Assembly (NCBI RefSeq): GCF_003665095.1
Contig: NZ_RCHV01000002.1
Span: 6,204,501-6,268,500 of the forward strand
DNA length: 64,000 nucleotides
DNA from: Streptomyces sp. Z26
Lineage (GTDB): Bacteria > Actinomycetota > Actinomycetes > Streptomycetales > Streptomycetaceae
Direction: 5' to 3'
Position 1 is the stretch's first letter, and every line of letters begins with the position of its first letter. The position numbers and the translations under genes are program-made. Positions 19,644 through 28,150 of the stretch are shown here, piece by piece. The notes below the pieces were generated by a model that worked only from the letters and a program-made list of their open reading frames with translations, ran no database searches and was not told the DNA's origin.

Positions 19644-20627
19644 TCACAGCGGGGTGGCGGCCACCAGGGCGGCGGTGAGCGCCGCCGCGGCGATCAGCGA
19701 GGACACGGCGGACGCCGCCGTGCCCGCCGCCGCCACCCACGCGGCCAGCCGCGCCGCCGTCCCCGGCGGCGGCCAGCTGTGCGCGGGCGGCTCGGGCGCG
19801 AGGAGCGCGGCCACCCGCCGCGGCACCGGCCCCGGCTCGGCCAGCGCGGCCAGCCCGGAGGCCGCCGCCAGCCCGGACGCCGGGGCGCCGCGGGTGACGA
19901 GCGCCGCCTTCGCGACCGTACGGGCCACCGTCCGGCGGCTGCCCAGCTCGCGCGCCGCCACCTCGTCCGCCCACCGCTCCACGCTGTACGCGACCGCGTC
20001 GCGCAACGGGCCGAGCAGCGGGTTCGCCCGCGCCGCGAGGCGGACCAGCAGCAGGTGCCGGTGGTGGTGGGCGGCCAGGTGCGCCCGCTCGTGGGCGACC
20101 AGCACGCGCCGCTCATCGGCGTCGAGATGGTCCAGCATCGCGGTCGAGACCACCACGCGGCCGCGGTGGCCGAAGCCGCCGGGGAGCGCGTAGGCGTACG
20201 GGTCCGCGTCGGGCAGCACGGCCAGCTCCCCGTCCGCCGTCGCGTCCGGCGCTCCCCGCGCGGGGAGCACGGCCAGCGACCGGTGCGCGGCCCGCCGTAC
20301 CCGTACGTGCTCCGCGACCGTACGGGCCCACGCGGCGAGCACCGCCAGCAGCGCGACGATCGACACCTCGCCCACGTACCTCTCGTGCGGCACCGCCGCG
20401 CGCACCTCCGGGTCGGACCAGCCGTCCGGCAGCGGGTTCCCGGGCAGCTGGGCGGTGCCGACCACCATCAGCAGCACCAGGCACAGCGTGCTGCACACCG
20501 CGAGCAGCCCGCCCACGGCGGTCAACAGCCGGGCGGCGGCGCGCGGATGGAGGTGCTGCCCGGCGAGGCGGACCATCGGGAGGACCGTCACCGGCAGCAC
20601 CAGCGGCATGAAGACGAAGATGCCCAT
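19644..20627 (-). CDS. M56-family (BlaR1-like) membrane metalloprotease
   Basis: The 327-aa protein has several hydrophobic segments at the N-terminus (about 1-60 and 90-112), a cytoplasmic zinc-protease domain with HERAH (HExxH) at about residue 180, and a downstream Glu in VERWADEVAARELG that fits the third zinc ligand region. A final membrane helix is at about 300-327. It lacks an extracellular penicillin-binding sensor domain, as is usual for actinobacterial M56 proteins. It starts 5 bp after the BlaI-type repressor gene and is expected to act with it, by cleaving the repressor or an associated factor on a membrane signal. Confidence 0.87.
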   Translation of the reverse strand: MGIFVFMPLVLPVTVLPMVRLAGQHLHPRAAARLLTAVGGLLAVCSTLCLVLLMVVGTAQLPGNPLPDGWSDPEVRAAVPHERYVGEVSIVALLAVLAAWARTVAEHVRVRRAAHRSLAVLPARGAPDATADGELAVLPDADPYAYALPGGFGHRGRVVVSTAMLDHLDADERRVLVAHERAHLAAHHHRHLLLVRLAARANPLLGPLRDAVAYSVERWADEVAARELGSRRTVARTVAKAALVTRGAPASGLAAASGLAALAEPGPVPRRVAALLAPEPPAHSWPPPGTAARLAAWVAAAGTAASAVSSLIAAAALTAALVAATPL

Positions 20628-20632
20628 GCGGG

Positions 20633-21109
20633 CTATTCCCCCGGCTCCTCGACCGAGTGCCGCAGCAGTTCGCGCAGCAGCAGCTCGTCGTCCGACGACA
20701 ACCCCGTCACGAAGCGGGCGAGGACCGCGCCCCGGTCCGACTCGCTGTCCAGCACCCGCCGCATGCGCAGCGCGGCCAGGCCCGCCTCGTCCGAGGTGGC
20801 GCGCCAGGCGAAGGCGCGGCCCTCGCGTTCGCGGGAGACGGCGCCCTTGGCGTGCAGCCGGGTCAGGATGGTCATCACCGTGGTGTACGCGAACTCCATG
20901 CCGAGCCGCTCCTGCACCCATCCCGCCGTGGCCGGGGCCGGTGCCTGGCGGAGGGCGGTGAGCACCAGCGCCTCCAACTCGCCCTGCGCGCGCCGGTGTC
21001 CGCGCGGCGCCGGGTCGGACGGGGTGGCGGAGGAGGCCGCGTACGGGCCGGAAGCGGGACGGCCGCCGTCCGTGTGGCCGTGCTCCCGTCGCTCCCGTGG
21101 TCCTGTCAC
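20633..21109 (-). CDS. BlaI/MecI/CopY-family repressor
   Basis: The winged-helix repressor has the family hallmark AQGELEALVLTALRQ, then YTTVMTILTRLHAKGAVSREREGRAFAWRA, followed by a C-terminal dimerisation helix set (LARFVTGLSSDDELLLRELL). The start is uncertain: GTG at 21109 (158 aa) has GGGGGG upstream at normal spacing, whereas ATG at 21145 has no good ribosome site. It forms an operon with the M56 protease gene, five bases downstream. No beta-lactamase gene adjoins, so the target is probably respiratory or cell-wall genes elsewhere. Confidence 0.88.
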   Translation of the reverse strand: MTGPRERREHGHTDGGRPASGPYAASSATPSDPAPRGHRRAQGELEALVLTALRQAPAPATAGWVQERLGMEFAYTTVMTILTRLHAKGAVSREREGRAFAWRATSDEAGLAALRMRRVLDSESDRGAVLARFVTGLSSDDELLLRELLRHSVEEPGE

Positions 21110-21253
21110 CGCTGCACCCCCCGAGGTCTCGTCACCCGGGAGCACATCCTAGTGAGGGCGGCCCGCGTCGAACACCTCTCCGCCGGGTCCGGTCCGGGGC
21201 CCCGCCCCGTGGGGGCGCCCGGATCGAGCGCGGGGAACGTACGGTCCGCGCGT

Positions 21254-21709
21254 TCAGCCGAGGCGGTCCCACTCGACGACCAGCGTGCGCGGGTCCTCCG
21301 GGTCGACCCGTACGGGCAGCGCCCGCCCGGCGCGTACGGCGTCGGAACGGTCGAAGGGGACGCGTACGTGCCGGGTGACCGTACGGCCCAGCACCTCCAG
21401 GTCCAGCCGGACGACGGGCTCCGCGCCGATCGCGCTCGCCGTGCCGCCGACCGCCGTGATCGTCGCCACCGCCGGGTGGCCGGACGCGGCGACCCGGCGC
21501 AGGGCGGCCACGCCGCCGAACACGCGGTGCTGGAGCACCGTCCACACCACGCCCTGCGCCAGCGCGACGAGCGCCACGACGCCGAAGGTGAGCGCGACGA
21601 CGTTCCGCGGCGTCCCGTCCAGCAGGGCGAGGGCGGCCGACGTCGCCACCAGTGCCACCGCGGCCGCCAGCAGGAACACCCGGCCCAGCCGCCCGAATCC
21701 GACGGTCAT
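21254..21709 (-). CDS. DUF3592-like membrane protein
   Basis: The 151-aa protein has two N-terminal transmembrane helices (about residues 10-31 and 36-58), then a beta-rich soluble domain (about 75-150) ending VRVDPEDPRTLVVEWDRLG. The PVRVDPEDP segment resembles the Y(D/N)P-type motif of DUF3592 proteins. Function unknown. It is on the same strand as the PCuAC-like gene 31 bp upstream and may be the last gene of the copper operon. Confidence 0.65.
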   Translation of the reverse strand: MTVGFGRLGRVFLLAAAVALVATSAALALLDGTPRNVVALTFGVVALVALAQGVVWTVLQHRVFGGVAALRRVAASGHPAVATITAVGGTASAIGAEPVVRLDLEVLGRTVTRHVRVPFDRSDAVRAGRALPVRVDPEDPRTLVVEWDRLG

Positions 21710-21740
21710 CGCCCACCCCCTCCTCCGTCAGCCGTCCCGG

Positions 21741-22307
21741 TCAGCCGTCGCCGGGACGTACGACCTCGGCGACGACGTCGACGCGCCCCCCGTACTCGAA
21801 GCGCAGCGTGAACGGCACGCGGTCCCCGACGCGCCAGCGCGGCGACGCGGGGACCGTCACGTCGGCGGTCAGCGGCGACATGTCGAGCGTGCCGCCCGCG
21901 GGCACCGGAAGGGAGGTGGCCTCGTCGCGGTAGGCGGCGCCCCGCTCGGTCATCCGGTGCCTGCTCAACGAGACGTCCCCGGCGACGGCCGTCGACGTCA
22001 CCGCCAGCAACCGGTCGCGCGCGCCACCGGAGTTGGTGACGCGGAAGAACGCGGCCGTCTCGGGAACGCCGGGACCCGGCACGTACATCCGCGCGCCGGT
22101 GACGGTCGGCCGCGCGGGGCTGCCCGCGTGGCCGGTGGCGGCCCAGGCGCCCAGGCCGCCCAACGCGAGGAGCCAGGCGGCGAGCGGGACGGCCGCGGCG
22201 CGGGCCCCGTCCCGGAGGCGGGCGCGGGTCGGTGCCCACGGGTGCGGTGCCTCCGGTACGGGGGCCTCCGGCGGCGCGGTGTCCGGTGCGGGTGTCGGTC
22301 GGGTCAT
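21741..22307 (-). CDS. PCu(A)C-like periplasmic copper chaperone, membrane anchored
   Basis: This is a 188-aa product: Pro-rich cytoplasmic N-terminus, one transmembrane anchor (about residues 37-57), then an extracytoplasmic cupredoxin-like domain. The PCu(A)C pattern is visible in ETAAFFRVTNSG, SRHRM and PVPAGGTLDM. PCu(A)C proteins deliver Cu(I) to cytochrome oxidase. Here the second canonical His-x-Met pair, normally in GLHIMLMGL, is replaced by LTADVTV, so metal binding may be weaker or altered. The ATG overlaps the stop of the CopA-type ATPase gene by 4 bp, so the two are probably translationally coupled. Confidence 0.8.
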   Translation of the reverse strand: MTRPTPAPDTAPPEAPVPEAPHPWAPTRARLRDGARAAAVPLAAWLLALGGLGAWAATGHAGSPARPTVTGARMYVPGPGVPETAAFFRVTNSGGARDRLLAVTSTAVAGDVSLSRHRMTERGAAYRDEATSLPVPAGGTLDMSPLTADVTVPASPRWRVGDRVPFTLRFEYGGRVDVVAEVVRPGDG

Positions 22308-24691
22308 GGCGCGGGCTCCGTTCGCGGCGCCGGGCGGGCGCGGTCCGGTGACGGCTGCCAGGCGCGCAGCCGCAGGCTGTTGCCGACCACCAGCAGCGAA
22401 CTGGCCGACATGGCCGCGGCGGCCAGCATCGGGTTCAGCAGCCCGGCCATGGCCAGCGGCACGGTCACGACGTTGTAGCCGAACGCCCACAGCAGGTTCG
22501 CGCGGATCGTGCCCAGCGCGCGGCGGGCCAGCCGTACGGCGTCGGGGAGCGCCTCGATGCCGCCCCGTACGAGCGTCACGTCGGCGGCGCCGATCGCCAC
22601 GTCCGCGCCCGTGCCCAGGGCGATGCCGAGGTCGGCGCCCGCGAGCGCGGCCGCGTCGTTGACGCCGTCACCGACGACCGCCACCCGCCGTCCCCGCGCG
22701 CGCAGGTCGCGGACGAGCGCGGCCTTGTCCTCCGGCGAGCAGCCCGCGTGCACCTCCTCGACACGCAGGTCCGCGGCCACCGCGTGGGCGGGTGCCGCGT
22801 GGTCGCCGGTGGCCAGCACGGGGCGTACGCCGAGGCGGCGCAGCTGGTCCACGGCCCGGTAGCTGCCCGCCCGTTGGACGTCGCCCACCTCGATCAGCGC
22901 CTCGACCGCGCCGTCCACCCGGACGACGATCGGCGTACGCGCGGCGGCCGCCGTGGCCGCCAGCGCCTCAGCGAGGGGGTCGGGAAGCGCGCCGTCCGGC
23001 GCGCCGACCTCCACGAGCCGCCCCTCGACCCGGCCGCGCACGCCACGCCCCGGCAGGGCGGCGAAGTCCGTCACGGCGGGCAACTCCCGTGCGGGGGCGG
23101 CCCGTCGGGCGTACGCCGTGACGGCCCGGCCCAACGGGTGCTCCGAGCCGCGCTCGACGGCGGCCGCCAGCAGCGCCACCCGTTCCGCGCCGAGCCCGTC
23201 GGGGACGGCCGTCAGCCGTACGACGCTCATCCGGCCCGTCGTGAGCGTGCCGGTCTTGTCGAGCACCACGGTGTCGACGTGCCGCAGCGCCTCCAGCGCG
23301 CGCGGCCCGCTGACGAGCACGCCGAGCCGGGCGCCCCGGCCGGTCGCCGCCATCAGCGCCGTGGGGGTCGCGAGGCCGAGCGCGCACGGGCAGGCGACGA
23401 CGAGCACCGCCACGCCGGCGGTGACCGCCGCCTGCGGCTCCGCGCCCGCCCCGAGCCAGAACCCGAGCACCGTCGCGGCCAGCGTCAGGACCACCGGCAC
23501 GAACACGCCCGCGATCTCGTCGGCCACCCGCTGCGCCCGCGCCTTCCCGGCCTGCGCGTCCGTCACCAGCCGGGTAATGCGCGCCAACTGGGTGTCCGCG
23601 CCGACGGCGGTGGCCCGTATGACCAGCAGGCCGCCGGAGTTCACGGCGCCGCCCGTGACGGAGGAGCCGGGACCTACCTCCACGGGCGCGCTCTCGCCGG
23701 TGACCAGCGACAGGTCCAGCGCCGAACCGCCCTCCACGACGGTGCCGTCGGTGGCGACGCGCTCCCCGGGCCGTACGACGAACTCCTGGCCGACGCCCAA
23801 CTCCCCGATGGGTACGAGGCGTTCGCCCGCCCCGTCGCGTACGGCCACCTCCTTGGCGGCCAGCCCGACCAGCGCGCGCAGGGCCCCGCCCGTACCGTGC
23901 CTGCCGCGCGCCTCCAGGAATCGGCCCGTGAGGACGAACAGCGGTACGGCGACGGCGGCTTCGAGGTAGAGGTGCGCCACGTCGCCGTCCGGGGCGGCGG
24001 GCAGCAGGCTGAACGGCATCCGCATGCCGGGCTCGCCCGCGCCGCCGAGGAAGAGGGCGTACGAGGACCACGTGAAGGAGGCCACGACACCGAGCGACAC
24101 CAGCGTGTCCATGGTGGCCGCCGCGTGCCGCAGCCCGCGTGCCGCCCGCAGGTGGAACGGCCAGGCGCTCCAGGCGGCGACGGGCGCGGCGAGGGCGAAG
24201 CACAGCCACTGCCAGTTCCGGAACTGGAGCGCGGGCACCATGGAGAGGACCAGGACGGGCACCGCGAGGAGCGCCGTGACGAGCAGCCGGTCGCGTTCCC
24301 GGCGGTCGGGGGCGCCGTCCTCGGCCGCGGTGGGTGAGCCGGGTGCGTCGGTCGGGTGGGACGTGCCGGACGTGCCGCCGGGACGTTCCGGTCGCGGCGG
24401 CTCGGGGAGCGCGGCGGTGTACCCCGCTTGCTCGACGGTCGCGATCAGCCGGTCCGTCCCGGTGCCGGGCGGATGGCGCACGCGCGCCCGCCCCGTCGCC
24501 AGGTTGACGCTCGCCGTGACGCCGTCGAGCCTGGCGAGCTTCTTCTCGACCCGACGCACGCAGGCCCCGCACGTCATGCCGCCCACCGTCAGATCGGTGA
24601 CCGCCGCGCCGTTCGCCGTCGGGTCGGGCGACGTCGGGCCCGTCGCCGTCGGGTCGGCCGCCGCGCGCGCGGACGCCGGAACGGCCGTCAC
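22304..24691 (-). CDS. copA: Copper-exporting P1B-type ATPase
   Basis: The 795-aa protein has one N-terminal heavy-metal-associated domain (GMTCGAC, 38-44), eight membrane helices, phosphatase motif TGES (331-334), transmembrane CPC (434-436), phosphorylation site DKTGT (478-482), SEHP (516-519) and GDGVND (674-679). YN (739-740) and MSASS (761-765) in the last helices match the Cu+ subgroup P1B-1. It should pump Cu(I) out of the cytoplasm. The GTG start at 24691 overlaps the preceding small Met/Asp-rich protein gene by 4 bp, and the stop overlaps the PCuAC-like gene, forming a coupled copper operon. Confidence 0.93.
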   Translation of the reverse strand: MTAVPASARAAADPTATGPTSPDPTANGAAVTDLTVGGMTCGACVRRVEKKLARLDGVTASVNLATGRARVRHPPGTGTDRLIATVEQAGYTAALPEPPRPERPGGTSGTSHPTDAPGSPTAAEDGAPDRRERDRLLVTALLAVPVLVLSMVPALQFRNWQWLCFALAAPVAAWSAWPFHLRAARGLRHAAATMDTLVSLGVVASFTWSSYALFLGGAGEPGMRMPFSLLPAAPDGDVAHLYLEAAVAVPLFVLTGRFLEARGRHGTGGALRALVGLAAKEVAVRDGAGERLVPIGELGVGQEFVVRPGERVATDGTVVEGGSALDLSLVTGESAPVEVGPGSSVTGGAVNSGGLLVIRATAVGADTQLARITRLVTDAQAGKARAQRVADEIAGVFVPVVLTLAATVLGFWLGAGAEPQAAVTAGVAVLVVACPCALGLATPTALMAATGRGARLGVLVSGPRALEALRHVDTVVLDKTGTLTTGRMSVVRLTAVPDGLGAERVALLAAAVERGSEHPLGRAVTAYARRAAPARELPAVTDFAALPGRGVRGRVEGRLVEVGAPDGALPDPLAEALAATAAAARTPIVVRVDGAVEALIEVGDVQRAGSYRAVDQLRRLGVRPVLATGDHAAPAHAVAADLRVEEVHAGCSPEDKAALVRDLRARGRRVAVVGDGVNDAAALAGADLGIALGTGADVAIGAADVTLVRGGIEALPDAVRLARRALGTIRANLLWAFGYNVVTVPLAMAGLLNPMLAAAAMSASSLLVVGNSLRLRAWQPSPDRARPAPRTEPAP

Positions 24692-24975
24692 CGGTCCGCC
24701 CCCGCCGCCCCGGAGCCACCGTCCGCGCCACCCATGTCCATGCCGTCCATCCCGCCCATGTCGTCCCCGTCGCCGTGACCACCACCGCCGCCGCCCCCGC
24801 CCGTACCGTCCCGGTGCATGCCGGGGGCGACGGGCCCGACCGACGCGCCGACCGCGTACGAGCCCGCGAACACCAGCGCCAGCAGCAGGAGGAACCCGCA
24901 CAGGGCGGGCGGCGGCAGGAAGCCGCGCGGCGGCGTCGTCGCCGTACGGGAGGGGGACTGCGGGGGCTGCGCCAT
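24688..24975 (-). CDS. Small membrane protein with Met/Asp/His-rich tail, probable copper binding
   Basis: This 95-aa protein has a Pro-rich head, one transmembrane segment (about residues 24-46), then an exported tail beginning GMHRDG and ending in a Gly linker with HGDGDDMGGMDGMDMGG. Clustered Met, His and Asp are typical extracytoplasmic Cu(I) ligands. The first gene of the coupled copper operon, it starts at an ATG with GAGAG close upstream. No named family is recognised; the copper role is inferred from composition and from its overlap with the CopA gene. Confidence 0.65.
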   Translation of the reverse strand: MAQPPQSPSRTATTPPRGFLPPPALCGFLLLLALVFAGSYAVGASVGPVAPGMHRDGTGGGGGGGGHGDGDDMGGMDGMDMGGADGGSGAAGADR

Positions 24976-25374
24976 CTCTCGGTTCTTCCCGTCGGGTCGT
25001 ACGGCGGTCGGGTCGTACGGCGGTGGCCGCACCGGACCCGCCGCACCGGTACAGGAGTCGGTGCCGCCCGTACCGGAGTTCCGACGGGGAAACGTGAGCC
25101 GCGTCACATCGCGCTCGGTGTCGGTGCCCGCCGAACGGCCGGGCCCCCTCGAAGAGTCGGGCCCGACCGCCCGTCGGTTCCCGTCCGGCGCGGTGCGGTC
25201 GGAGCGTCCGGGGGCGCCCGGCGGCACGCGCCGCCGGGGCGTGCACCCGTACGTCTCCCGCGCGCCGTGTCGTGCCGTACGCGGCGGGTATGCCACAGCC
25301 AGCCGCCGCGCGGCGCGCCCCGCGAACGGGCGCCGCGCGCCCACCCGCGTCGACATCCCACGGAGGCACGCGCC

Positions 25375-25590
25375 ATGACCGACATCCCAGGACTCGAACC
25401 CGTGGCGGTCTTCTGCGGGAACTGCGACTGCGGTTGCCCGCAGCTGTTCGTCGACCCCGGCGCCCCCGCCGAACGCCGCGTCGTCCTCACCGACGACTTC
25501 GGGCAGCGGGTGCAGATGAGCGCCGACCAGTTCTCGTCGCTCCTCGCCGACGCCAAGGGCGGGAAGCTGGACGGCGTGGCCCTGTCCTGA
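25375..25590 (+). CDS. Small Cys-rich conserved protein
   Basis: The 71-aa protein begins at an ATG with CGGAGG upstream. It contains the dense cluster FCGNCDCGCPQLFVD at about residues 13-27, with four cysteines in CxxCxCxCP spacing, followed by an acidic-basic soluble region (TDDFGQRVQMSADQFSSLLADAKGG). The cluster could bind zinc, copper or an iron-sulfur centre. It sits divergent from the copper operon and convergent with the His-rich membrane gene, so a metal role is plausible. I do not know a function for it. Confidence 0.75.
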   Translation: MTDIPGLEPVAVFCGNCDCGCPQLFVDPGAPAERRVVLTDDFGQRVQMSADQFSSLLADAKGGKLDGVALS

Positions 25591-25609
25591 ACCGGGGCCC
25601 GACCCGTTC

Positions 25610-25645
25610 CCGTACGCGCGCCTCCTCGCGGGGGCGCGCGTACGG
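25610..25645. terminator. Bidirectional 13-bp hairpin terminator
   Basis: CCGTACGCGCGCC (25610-25622) pairs perfectly with GGCGCGCGTACGG (25633-25645) between two convergent genes. Confidence 0.75.
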
Positions 25646-25650
25646 TCGCC

Positions 25651-26322
25651 TCACACCATCAGGGCGAACATCACGGCCATCCCCAGCGCCATCGCGGCAT
25701 GGCACGCGTCGTCCAGCGCGGGTCCGCCGCCGTCGCCCACCGCCGCGTCACCCGCCGCTACGGGGGCGGGCGCGCGCGGGGCCGGGCGCCCGGCGCGCGC
25801 CCGGTCGAGGGCGGCGGCCAGCCGTACCACCCCGAGCGCCAGCAGCACGGCCGCCAGCAGCCCCGCCGTGAGGCTCTGCCCCGTGCCCGACAGACTCATC
25901 GTGGCGGCACCGGAGCCGCCGCCCGCGTGGTGCGCCCCGTGCGCGCCGCCGCCCCCGCCGTGCCCGTGCGCCGTACCGGAGGCCATCGCCGCCAGCATCC
26001 ACACCATGGCGGCCGTCGTCAGCACGTCCGGCCAGGCCGCGAGGACCGTACGGAGCGGGGTGCGCCCCCGCGTACGGAACGGCGCCGCGACCACGAACCA
26101 CAGCGCGCCCACGGAGAACAGCGCGATCTGCGGCGCCGCCGGCAGGTCCATGCCGCGCGGCCACGCCATCGCCGCCATCAGCACGCCCATCGCCGCGTGC
26201 ACCGCGTGGTCCACGCGCGCGGCGGCGCGCGCGTCGGGCCGCAGGGCGCACCACAGGGCGTGGGCGGCGGGTACGGCGAACAGCAGCGTCAGTATCCAGC
26301 GCAGTCCGGTCGCGGCGATCAC
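25651..26322 (-). CDS. DUF5134-like membrane protein with His-rich loop
   Basis: The 223-aa protein has about six hydrophobic segments and an exposed loop, near residues 118-135, rich in His and Gly (HGHGGGGGAHGAHHAGGG). The loop is flanked by helices with Met pairs (ALDDACHAAMALGMAVMFALM at the end). This matches the DUF5134 pattern of actinobacterial membrane proteins, whose function is not established. Its GTG start overlaps the stop of the PepSY-protein gene by 4 bp, so the two are translationally coupled. The His/Met content and neighbours suggest metal handling. Confidence 0.7.
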   Translation of the reverse strand: MIAATGLRWILTLLFAVPAAHALWCALRPDARAAARVDHAVHAAMGVLMAAMAWPRGMDLPAAPQIALFSVGALWFVVAAPFRTRGRTPLRTVLAAWPDVLTTAAMVWMLAAMASGTAHGHGGGGGAHGAHHAGGGSGAATMSLSGTGQSLTAGLLAAVLLALGVVRLAAALDRARAGRPAPRAPAPVAAGDAAVGDGGGPALDDACHAAMALGMAVMFALMV

Positions 26323-27839
26323 GGGGCCACCCGCGTCCCGCGCCGCCGTACCGCGCCCGCCGCCAGGTCCACCGCGAGGAAGGCCACCAACGGCAACCCG
26401 AACAGCGGAAGTTGGTAACCGACGAAGGCCAGCACGACCACCGTCGGGGCCAGCACCCGACCCGGCACCCGGGCCCAGGCGCCGCGCGCGGGCGCACGTC
26501 CGAGGACCGCGCCCGGGGCCCGGGTGGGACGCCGCAGCCACCACATCCGGTACCCCCAGAGGACCATCGCGGTCAGGGCGAGCGCGAGCAGCGCCAGCGC
26601 GATCTGGTTGGGCAGGCCGAACAGCAGCCCCATGTGCGCGTCGATGCCCCACGTCGTGAGCTTCGCCAGCAGCGGGTACTCGTCGAAGTCCAGCGTCGCC
26701 GTCACCTCCCCGGTGGCCGGGTCGACCGCCACCGAGTCCTGCCGCTCGGGCCAGGAACGGGTGTTCTCCGCCACGACGTACGCGGAACCGGGCCCGTCCG
26801 GCGGGGTCACCACGACCGTCCCGCGCAGGCCCGCGCCGTGCGCGGCGGCGAGCACCGCGTCGACACCCACGTCGTCCCCGGCGGTCCCGGACCCGGCGCC
26901 GCCGTGGCTCCCCTGGTGCCCGGCGTGGTCACCGTCCGCCCCGTGACCGTCGGCGCCGTCGCCGCCCGGTCGCGGGACGGCGGTCGACACGGCGGGCGTG
27001 CCCCCGTCCAGGGAGTCCTTGAGCGCGCCGATGCTCGTGCCCGCGTACGCGGACCAGCTCAGCCCGGTGGCGGACAGCCCCAACAGCCCGACGGCGGCCC
27101 ACAGTCCGACCGCGCCGTGCCAGGACAGCGTCCGCCCGCGACCCTTGGCGCCGCGCCGTGGCAGCAGCACGCGGCGCAGTCGCCGCCGGTTGCGGGGGAG
27201 CCCGGCCCAGAGGGCGAGCCCGGCGAGGATCTCCACCCACAGCCAGCTGGCGGCCAGTTCGCTGTAGTGGCGGCCGAACTCGCCCAGGTGCAGTGTCCGG
27301 TGCAGCTCGTCCAGCCAGGCGCGTACGGGCAGCCACTGCCCGAACGTCTCCAGCGTGCCGAGGACCTCGGCGTCGTACGGGTCGACGAACGCGGTCGTCG
27401 TGTACCCCTCGCGCAGCCCCGGTTCGTCGAAGACGACCCGTGTCGAGTCATCCGCGCCGGGCGGGGGCGTGACCGACACGAGGGTGCCGTCGGGCACGGC
27501 CCGTTCGGCGGCGGCCACCTGCCGCGCGAGGGGTTCGCGGTCGCCCCGGGGGGTGACGGACAACTCGTGGGCGTACAGGGCGGGTTCGAGCTGCGGGGTG
27601 ATCGTGTACGCCAGCCCGGTCAGCGCCGCGACGAGGAGGAAGGGGCCGATGAGGACACCGGTGTAGAAGTGCAGCCGCAGCAGCAGCGGGCGCAGCGCGC
27701 TCCACGTCCCCGGGGTACCCGGGGTCTCCGGGGCGGCGGGCGCCGGTACGGGCGCGGTGTCGCCGTCGGGTGCGGGTGCGGGTGCGGGCGCGGTCGCGGG
27801 CGGCGGATCGGCGGGCCCGGGGTCCGCGGGGCGGGTCAC
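26319..27839 (-). CDS. PepSY-domain membrane protein (PepSY_TM)
   Basis: The 506-aa protein has a Pro/Ala-rich N-terminal 45 residues, then the PepSY_TM signature LRLHFYTGVLIGPFLLVAALTGLAY, an extracytoplasmic PepSY domain, a central pair of helices (LHLGEFGRHYSELAASWLWVEILAGL), a second PepSY region after a His/Gly/Asp-rich loop (near 270-295), and C-terminal helices. Relatives are often encoded with metal reductases or iron/copper uptake. The GTG at 27839 was chosen because it overlaps the stop of a 19-codon ORF with an excellent ribosome site (27836-27895). Other in-frame starts upstream lack one. Confidence 0.78.
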   Translation of the reverse strand: MTRPADPGPADPPPATAPAPAPAPDGDTAPVPAPAAPETPGTPGTWSALRPLLLRLHFYTGVLIGPFLLVAALTGLAYTITPQLEPALYAHELSVTPRGDREPLARQVAAAERAVPDGTLVSVTPPPGADDSTRVVFDEPGLREGYTTTAFVDPYDAEVLGTLETFGQWLPVRAWLDELHRTLHLGEFGRHYSELAASWLWVEILAGLALWAGLPRNRRRLRRVLLPRRGAKGRGRTLSWHGAVGLWAAVGLLGLSATGLSWSAYAGTSIGALKDSLDGGTPAVSTAVPRPGGDGADGHGADGDHAGHQGSHGGAGSGTAGDDVGVDAVLAAAHGAGLRGTVVVTPPDGPGSAYVVAENTRSWPERQDSVAVDPATGEVTATLDFDEYPLLAKLTTWGIDAHMGLLFGLPNQIALALLALALTAMVLWGYRMWWLRRPTRAPGAVLGRAPARGAWARVPGRVLAPTVVVLAFVGYQLPLFGLPLVAFLAVDLAAGAVRRRGTRVAP

Positions 27840-27895
27840 CTCGGCCCCCGGCCCGGCGGGCGGAGCGCGCCTCTCGGGTACGGCGTCTCGCGCAT
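27836..27895 (-). CDS. Possible 19-aa leader peptide upstream of the PepSY gene
   Basis: An ATG at 27895 follows GGGAGGAAGG, the best ribosome site in the region. It encodes MRETPYPRGALRPPGRGPR, ending in a TGA that overlaps the GTG of the PepSY gene (GTGA). This arrangement would deliver ribosomes to the large gene by termination-reinitiation. The peptide has no recognised family. An alternative is that the site is fortuitous and PepSY translation begins elsewhere. Confidence 0.4.
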   Translation of the reverse strand: MRETPYPRGALRPPGRGPR

Positions 27896-28032
27896 CGTGG
27901 TCCCTTCCTCCCGTGGTGCCCACACCGGCGGGGCCGCCGGTCGCCGCAGGAGTCGGCGCGGGGGTGCGGCGAGTTCCCCGCGCGGGGTGTGAGCCACGCC
28001 ACGCGCGGCCGACTCCCGTACGGGGCGCGGGA

Positions 28033-28080
28033 GTTCCGGCCGGTGCGGCGCCCACCGGGGGGCGCCGCACCGGCCGGAAC
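28033..28080 (-). terminator. Perfect 20-bp hairpin between sigma-factor and PepSY genes
   Basis: GTTCCGGCCGGTGCGGCGCC (28033-28052) is exactly complementary to 28061-28080, with loop CACCGGGG. It lies downstream of the sigma gene and before the PepSY leader, so the PepSY/DUF5134 pair probably has its own promoter. Confidence 0.8.
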
Positions 28081-28093
28081 GGTGGCCGCCCGC

Positions 28094-28132
28094 GCGGTAC
28101 GGGCCGTCAGCCGTCCTGGCCGCCCGTACCGC
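28094..28132 (-). terminator. Hairpin directly after the sigma-factor gene
   Basis: GCGGTACGGGC (28094-28104) pairs with GCCCGTACCGC (28122-28132), 19 bp past the sigma stop codon. It is the first of two terminator-like hairpins in tandem. Confidence 0.6.
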
Positions 28133-28150
28133 CCGCGCGGCGGGGACCGC

